The position numbers and the translations under genes were made by a program. Shown piece by piece: positions 4,744-8,790 of a stretch of 8,790 bases of DNA. Positions within the stretch are counted from its first letter, which is position 1; each line of letters starts with the position of its first letter. The notes below the pieces were generated by a model that saw nothing but the letters and a program-made list of their open reading frames with translations, made no database searches and was not told the origin of the DNA. The stretch lies in NCBI GenBank assembly GCA_013151535.1, contig JAADIC010000342.1, positions 1 to 8,790 of the forward strand. Direction: 5' to 3'. This stretch comes from Alphaproteobacteria bacterium. Lineage in GTDB: Bacteria > Pseudomonadota > Alphaproteobacteria > Rhodobacterales > Rhodobacteraceae.

Positions 4744-6682
4744 CAAAATCCTGATCGCAAATCGTGGCGAAATCGCCTGTCGGGTGATGGAAACCGCCCG
4801 CAATATGGGTGTGAAAACCGTGGCGGTGTATTCGGATGCGGATGCGGCCTCCAAGCATGTTTCGCTGGCGGATGAGGCCACGCATATCGGTGGCTCAAGC
4901 CCTGCTGACAGCTATTTGCAAGGCGCGCGGATCATTCAGGCGGCGCTGGATACCGGGGCCAAGGCGATCCATCCCGGCTATGGTTTTCTGTCGGAGAACC
5001 CCGAATTCGTTGACGCTGTGGTCGCGGCGGGGCTGGTGTTTATCGGCCCGTCAGCGGATGCGATCCGGGCCATGGGCCTTAAGGATGCCGCCAAAAAGCT
5101 GATGGAAAAGGCCGGCGTGCCGGTGGTTCCCGGCTATCACGGCGACAATCAGGACGACGAGCATCTGGCCGGTGCGGCGGACATGATCGGTTACCCGGTT
5201 CTTATCAAGGCTGTGGCCGGGGGTGGCGGCAAGGGCATGCGCCGTGTCGATGCGCCGGCGGAATTTTCCGACGCTCTGGCCTCGGCCCGCGCCGAAGCTA
5301 AGGCTGCCTTTGGCAATGATGACGTCTTGATCGAAAAATACATCCTTAGCCCGCGCCATATCGAAATGCAGGTTTTTGGCGATAATCACGGTGGTGCGGT
5401 GCATCTTTTTGAGCGCGATTGCTCGTTGCAACGTCGCCACCAGAAGGTGATCGAAGAGGCCCCGGCGCCGGGCATGACGCTTGAGATGCGCGCGGCTATG
5501 GGCGCGGCGGCGGTGCAGGCGGCCAGGGCAATTGGCTATAGTGGTGCGGGAACGATCGAGTTCATCGTCGATGCTACGGATGGTCTGCGCGTGGACCGGT
5601 TCTGGTTCATGGAGATGAACACCCGCCTGCAGGTTGAGCATCCGGTGACCGAAATGGTGACCGGTGTTGATCTGGTGGCGTGGCAGTTGCGGGTTGCGGC
5701 GGGTGAGGCTTTGCCGTTGGCGCAGAAAGATTTGCACATCACCGGCCACGCGTTTGAGGCGCGGCTTTACGCCGAGGACGTTGCCAAGGGCTTTCTGCCC
5801 GCCACCGGCACCCTGACCCATCTGCGCTTTCCCACAGGCGTGCGCGCCGATAGCGGGGTGCGGGCGGGTGACGAGATTTCGCCCTATTACGATCCTATGA
5901 TTGCCAAGCTGGTGGTGCACGGGCCAACCCGCGACGTGGCTTTGGCCAAGCTGGAACAGGCGCTGGCGGGGACCGAGGTTGCGGGTTCTGTCACCAATCT
6001 CGATTTTCTGGCGGCGTTGACGCGGCAGCCGGATTTCGCCGCCGGGCGGGTTGATACCGGCCTGATCGAGCGCAATATCGAGGCGCTGGTAATGGTGCCC
6101 GAATTGACCGGCGGGATCAAGGCGCTGGCGGCGATTGCGGCGGTAGGGCTGGATCAGGCACGCGGTTGGGAGGTCGGGTTCACGATTTGGCAGCCGTTGT
6201 CGCAGGCCGTGGAAATCACACGCGGGGGCGAGGTGATTACGCTCGCAGTCACGACGATTACCGCCGGTCGTATTGAGGTCAGCGAGGGCGGAAGCGTGAC
6301 TACGATTGAGCGCCGTGAAGGTGATTGGTGGATCAATGGGGCGAAATCTGGCGCTCATATGGTGGTCAACGAAAATACCGTCACTGTCTTTGCCGGACGA
6401 GCCTGGCATTTTAACAAGCTCGATCCGCTGGCGCGCGACGTGGGCCATTCGGGTGGCGGCAATCTGGTTGAGGCCCCGATGCCGGGGCTGCTTAAGGCGC
6501 TGTTTGTCAAGGTGGGCGATGTGGTCAAAGCCGGGGATCGGCTGGCCATTCTGGAGGCCATGAAGATGGAACACGCATTGGCCGCGCCGCGTGATGGCGT
6601 TGTGGCGGAATTGCTGGCGAGCGAAGGGGCGCAAGTTGAAAGCGGCGCGGCCCTGATCCGGCTTGAGGAGGACGAGGCTTGA
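4736..6682 (+). CDS. mccA: Methylcrotonyl-CoA carboxylase, alpha (biotin carboxylase / biotin carrier) subunit
   Basis: Carboxylates its own biotin with bicarbonate and ATP, then presents it to the beta subunit for carboxylation of 3-methylcrotonyl-CoA. At 648 aa it is full length. The biotin carboxylase N-domain starts KILIANRGEIACRVMETAR. The ATP-grasp glycine loop GGGGKGMRRV is at 162-171, ERDCSLQRRHQKVIEEAPAP follows, and the catalytic and metal-binding segment EMNTRLQVEHPVTE is at 293-306. The C-terminal carrier domain has EAMKMEH, with Lys610 as the expected biotinylation site. The middle region (about 450-570) is the variable BT-type domain. The ATG at 4736 has no good ribosome site and overlaps the preceding gene by 8 nt (ATGTTTGA), pointing to reinitiation. 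Adjacency to mccB and hmgL supports the methylcrotonyl over propionyl or acetyl assignment. Also called liuD. Confidence 0.96.
   Translation: MFDKILIANRGEIACRVMETARNMGVKTVAVYSDADAASKHVSLADEATHIGGSSPADSYLQGARIIQAALDTGAKAIHPGYGFLSENPEFVDAVVAAGLVFIGPSADAIRAMGLKDAAKKLMEKAGVPVVPGYHGDNQDDEHLAGAADMIGYPVLIKAVAGGGGKGMRRVDAPAEFSDALASARAEAKAAFGNDDVLIEKYILSPRHIEMQVFGDNHGGAVHLFERDCSLQRRHQKVIEEAPAPGMTLEMRAAMGAAAVQAARAIGYSGAGTIEFIVDATDGLRVDRFWFMEMNTRLQVEHPVTEMVTGVDLVAWQLRVAAGEALPLAQKDLHITGHAFEARLYAEDVAKGFLPATGTLTHLRFPTGVRADSGVRAGDEISPYYDPMIAKLVVHGPTRDVALAKLEQALAGTEVAGSVTNLDFLAALTRQPDFAAGRVDTGLIERNIEALVMVPELTGGIKALAAIAAVGLDQARGWEVGFTIWQPLSQAVEITRGGEVITLAVTTITAGRIEVSEGGSVTTIERREGDWWINGAKSGAHMVVNENTVTVFAGRAWHFNKLDPLARDVGHSGGGNLVEAPMPGLLKALFVKVGDVVKAGDRLAILEAMKMEHALAAPRDGVVAELLASEGAQVESGAALIRLEEDEA
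6666..6671 (+). promoter_or_regulatory. Shine-Dalgarno site fixing the TTG start of the GST-like gene
   Basis: AGGAGG, a near-perfect ribosome site inside the last codons of mccA, lies 7 nt before TTG at 6679. The TTG overlaps the mccA TGA as TTGA. The next in-frame ATG is too far inside the thioredoxin fold, so TTG is preferred. Confidence 0.7.
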
Positions 6683-7335
6683 GACGTCTGCATCACGGCT
6701 GGGAAAGTCGCTCAACCCGCAGCTTGGCGCTGCTTTACGAGATGGGGCTGGAGTTTGAGCTGGTCGTGCATTCCTTTCGCGCGCCGCTTTACAACGACGC
6801 GTACCGTCAACTCTCCCCTGCTGGGCGGGTTCCGGCGCTGGAAGATGGTGACGTGACCCTGTTTGAAACCGGCGCGATCACCGAATATCTGGTGGAAACC
6901 TATCCCGAAAGCCGCCTTGGCCGCCCGGTGGGGCATCCCGAGCATTGGCACTGGGTGCAATGGCTGCATTTTGCCGAAACCATCGGCCAACATCTGGCGA
7001 CGCTGACGCAACATCATGTGGTTTTGCGCGAAGACTGGATGCGTTCGCCGACCGTGATGAAATATGAAACCATGCGGCTGGGGCGCACTCTGGGCGTGCT
7101 GGAGGCCGCGCTTGAGGGGCAGGACTACATGCTGGCCAGCGGCTTTTCGGCGATTGACACCAATATCGGCTATTCGGTTTATGGTGCGGCGCGGTTCGTG
7201 CGCCTTGACGCTCTGCCGAATGTAGCGGCCTATCTGGCACGCCTTCTGGCGCGACCGGCGTTTCAGAAAGCCTTGCCACCCAAGGGGGCCGAGCGGCTGT
7301 ATCTGAAAGAGTTTTACGAGTTGCCAAATGTCTGA
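6679..7335 (+). CDS. Glutathione S-transferase family protein
   Basis: A 218-aa cytosolic GST-like protein of typical family size. Residues 2-75 form the thioredoxin-like N-domain, with HHGWESRSTRSLALLYEMG at the start, the GRVPALEDGD loop holding the cis-proline (Pro52), and the glutathione-binding FETGAI (Glu63-Thr64) followed by TEYLVETYPE. Residues from about 85 to 205 form the helical C-domain, including an ASGFSAIDTNIGYSVY segment in place of the common SIADI motif. Ser10 and Ser12 are candidates for the catalytic hydroxyl. The gene starts with TTG and overlaps mccA by 4 nt and hmgL by 8 nt, so it is tightly coupled between two core leucine enzymes. Its reaction is unknown: no GST step exists in the textbook pathway. 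Handling of reactive enoyl-CoA intermediates or glutathione adducts is possible, but only context suggests it. Confidence 0.88.
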   Translation: MRRLHHGWESRSTRSLALLYEMGLEFELVVHSFRAPLYNDAYRQLSPAGRVPALEDGDVTLFETGAITEYLVETYPESRLGRPVGHPEHWHWVQWLHFAETIGQHLATLTQHHVVLREDWMRSPTVMKYETMRLGRTLGVLEAALEGQDYMLASGFSAIDTNIGYSVYGAARFVRLDALPNVAAYLARLLARPAFQKALPPKGAERLYLKEFYELPNV

Positions 7336-8182
7336 ATATGTTGAGATATTTGAGGTCGGCCCGCGTGATGGCTTGCAAAATGAAGCGGCGATGATTGCCA
7401 CCAAAGACAAGATTGCGCTGGTCGATCTGCTGTCTGGTGCAGGCTTCAAACGCATTGAAGTGGCCAGTTTCGTGTCACCCAAATGGGTGCCGCAAATGGC
7501 GGATGGGGCGCAGGTTTTGGCGGGGATTGCGCGTCGCGACGGGATTTCCTATGCGGCCCTGACCCCGAATATGCGCGGCTATGTCGGCGCAAAGGCAGCG
7601 CGGGCCGATGAAATCGCGATTTTCGCCTCGGCCTCGGAGGGGTTCAGCCGGGCCAATATCAACTGCTCGGTGGCCGAAAGTCTTGCGCGGTTTGCCCCGG
7701 TTGCGATAGCGGCCAAACGTGATGGCATTGCCATGCGCGGCTATATCTCATGTGTCACCGATTGCCCGTTTGACGGGCCGACCCCACCGGATAAGGTGGC
7801 CGCACTGGCGACGAAATTGCTGGCGGCGGGGTGTTACGAAATATCGCTCGGCGACACCATCGGCCATGGCACGCCCGAAACCATCACCGCCATGCTCAAG
7901 GCGGTGTTGAACGCGGTTCCGGCGGTGCGTTTGGCGGGCCATTACCACGACACGATGGGCCGTGCGCTCGATAATATCGAGGCGTCACTGGCGCTGGGCC
8001 TGCGGGTATTTGACGGCGCTGTCGGCGGCCTTGGTGGCTGCCCCTATGCGCCGGGTGCTGCGGGCAATGTGGCCAGCGAGGCGGTGCATGACCGGCTGGT
8101 TGAATTGGGCTATGATACAGGCCTTGATCGCGGGGTTCTGGTTGCGGCGGCAGCAATGGCGCATCGACTGCGAGGCAGTTAA
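7328..8182 (+). CDS. hmgL: Hydroxymethylglutaryl-CoA lyase
   Basis: Cleaves 3-hydroxy-3-methylglutaryl-CoA into acetyl-CoA and acetoacetate, the last step of leucine catabolism; cytoplasmic and divalent-metal dependent. At 284 aa it is a complete TIM-barrel member of the HMGL-like family. Residues 8-19 read FEVGPRDGLQNE, with catalytic Arg13 and metal ligand Asp14. GHYHDTMG supplies metal ligands His205 and His207. The family signature GGCPYAPGAAGN (236-247) holds catalytic Cys238 and ligand Asn247. It starts at an ATG that overlaps the GST stop by 8 nt (ATGTCTGA), with only a weak ribosome site, so coupling is likely. It ends immediately before a perfect AT-rich inverted repeat. Also called mvaB or liuE. 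HMG-CoA is supplied by the hydratase encoded just downstream. Confidence 0.96.
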   Translation: MSEYVEIFEVGPRDGLQNEAAMIATKDKIALVDLLSGAGFKRIEVASFVSPKWVPQMADGAQVLAGIARRDGISYAALTPNMRGYVGAKAARADEIAIFASASEGFSRANINCSVAESLARFAPVAIAAKRDGIAMRGYISCVTDCPFDGPTPPDKVAALATKLLAAGCYEISLGDTIGHGTPETITAMLKAVLNAVPAVRLAGHYHDTMGRALDNIEASLALGLRVFDGAVGGLGGCPYAPGAAGNVASEAVHDRLVELGYDTGLDRGVLVAAAAMAHRLRGS

Positions 8183-8206
8183 GAAAATTTTTCGGTAAAA
8201 ATTTTC
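8183..8206 (+). repeat. Perfect AT-rich inverted repeat directly after the hmgL stop
   Basis: Arms GAAAATTTTT (8183-8192) and AAAAATTTTC (8197-8206) are perfectly complementary over 10 bp around the 4-nt loop CGGT. The repeat begins on the base after the TAA stop and ends 18 nt before the next start codon. It could be a weak terminator or attenuator: the second arm ends in TTTT, but the stem is nearly all A-T. It could also be an mRNA processing site or a regulator-binding palindrome. Its base composition contrasts sharply with the surrounding genes. Confidence 0.7.
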
Positions 8207-8224
8207 AGCCGAAAGGGCAGGGAA

Positions 8225-8790
8225 ATGTTTGAAACACTGAAACTGGAAACCGACACACGCGGGGTGGCGACGCTTTGGCTGGCGCGGCCCGACAAGCACA
8301 ACGCAATGTCGGGCGCAATGCTTCGCGAACTGGACCGTGCTGCCGATCAACTGGCAGGTGACGATAGTGTGCGTGTGGTGGTGCTGGCGGCCGAGGGCAA
8401 AAGTTTTTGCGCGGGCGGGGATTTGCGCTGGATGCAGGCGCAAATGAACGCCACACCAGATGAACGACGCGCCGAGGCACGGGTTTTGGCCATGGCCCTG
8501 TTCAAGCTCAACACCCTGCCCAAGCCGCTGATTGGCCGCGTGCAGGGAAACGCTTTTGGCGGCGGCATCGGCTTGATGTCGGTTTGTGATGTGGTGATCG
8601 GGGTCGAGGACGCGCGTTTCGGGCTGACCGAAACCCGGCTTGGCCTGATCCCCGCCACCATCAGCCCCTATGTGCTGGCCCGCATGGGCGAGGCCCGCGC
8701 CCGGCGCGTGTTCATGTCGGCCCGCCTGTTCGGGGCCGAGGAGGCCCGCGGGCTGGATTTGCTGGCGAAAGTGGTTTCGCAGGGCGCGCT
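8225..8790 (+). CDS. liuC: Methylglutaconyl-CoA hydratase (crotonase family), truncated by the window edge
   Basis: The first 188 codons of an enoyl-CoA hydratase/isomerase family protein; the frame stays open to the last base, so the C-terminus lies outside. In this context it would hydrate 3-methylglutaconyl-CoA to HMG-CoA, the substrate of the lyase just upstream. It opens MFETLKLETDTRGVATLWL and has the CoA-binding RPDKHNAMS (21-29), the first oxyanion-hole loop KSFCAGGDLRWM (59-70) and the second, GNAFGGGIGLMSVCD (108-122). FGLTETRLGLIPATISPYV (132-150) carries Glu136, matching the retained catalytic Glu. The first Glu of canonical hydratases is replaced by Gly116. The ATG follows AAAGGG (8212-8217) at 7-nt spacing. 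It lies 42 nt after hmgL, behind the inverted repeat. A general enoyl-CoA hydratase or the related AtuE is the alternative; the neighbours favour LiuC. Confidence 0.9.
   Translation, partial: MFETLKLETDTRGVATLWLARPDKHNAMSGAMLRELDRAADQLAGDDSVRVVVLAAEGKSFCAGGDLRWMQAQMNATPDERRAEARVLAMALFKLNTLPKPLIGRVQGNAFGGGIGLMSVCDVVIGVEDARFGLTETRLGLIPATISPYVLARMGEARARRVFMSARLFGAEEARGLDLLAKVVSQGA

Noticed and set aside
5051..6715. Long minus-strand open frame (554 codons) opposite mccA.
   Set aside because: Same explanation: mccA is unambiguous on the + strand and the antisense product has no family features.
1..8790. CRISPR arrays, tRNA or rRNA genes, insertion sequences, integrases and attachment sites.
   Set aside because: No regularly spaced repeats, tRNA-like cloverleaf, transposase motifs or terminal repeats were seen; the hicAB region shows no clear target-site duplication.

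Overview
The window carries most of a bacterial leucine (isovalerate) degradation operon on the + strand. High G+C codon usage with strong G/C at third positions, and the style of the proteins, suggest an alphaproteobacterium, most likely in Rhodobacterales (Roseobacter-like). This placement is inferred from recognition, not from a search.

Layout. Positions 1-75 hold a compact promoter with an overlapping inverted-repeat operator, then isovaleryl-CoA dehydrogenase (ivd, 76-1239). Next comes a reverse-strand hicA-hicB toxin-antitoxin pair (1855 down to 1242), tail-to-tail with ivd and separated from it by only 2 nt. Its own promoter and palindromic operator lie in an AT-richer spacer (1856-2047). 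The + strand resumes with a secreted LprI/DUF1311-type protein (2048-2554). It is followed by the beta subunit of methylcrotonyl-CoA carboxylase (mccB, 2579-4183, GTG start), a four-helix membrane protein of unknown function (4264-4743), the alpha subunit (mccA, 4736-6682), a glutathione S-transferase-like protein (6679-7335, TTG start), HMG-CoA lyase (hmgL, 7328-8182) and the first 188 codons of a methylglutaconyl-CoA hydratase-type crotonase (liuC, 8225 to the window edge).

How it works together. Isovaleryl-CoA is oxidised by Ivd to 3-methylcrotonyl-CoA. MccAB carboxylates this, with biotin and ATP, to 3-methylglutaconyl-CoA. LiuC hydrates it to HMG-CoA, and HmgL cleaves HMG-CoA to acetyl-CoA and acetoacetate. 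From 4264 to 8182 the genes are joined by 4- or 8-nt overlaps, which implies one translationally coupled transcript.

Parts not explained by the known pathway are the membrane protein between the two carboxylase subunits, a possible 10-codon leader ORF in front of it, the GST-like gene, the periplasmic LprI-like gene, the head-on hicAB cassette between ivd and the rest, and a perfect AT-rich hairpin between hmgL and liuC. I see no wholly new defence or mobile system. The best candidates for undescribed biology are the membrane protein and the hicAB-interrupted operon architecture.
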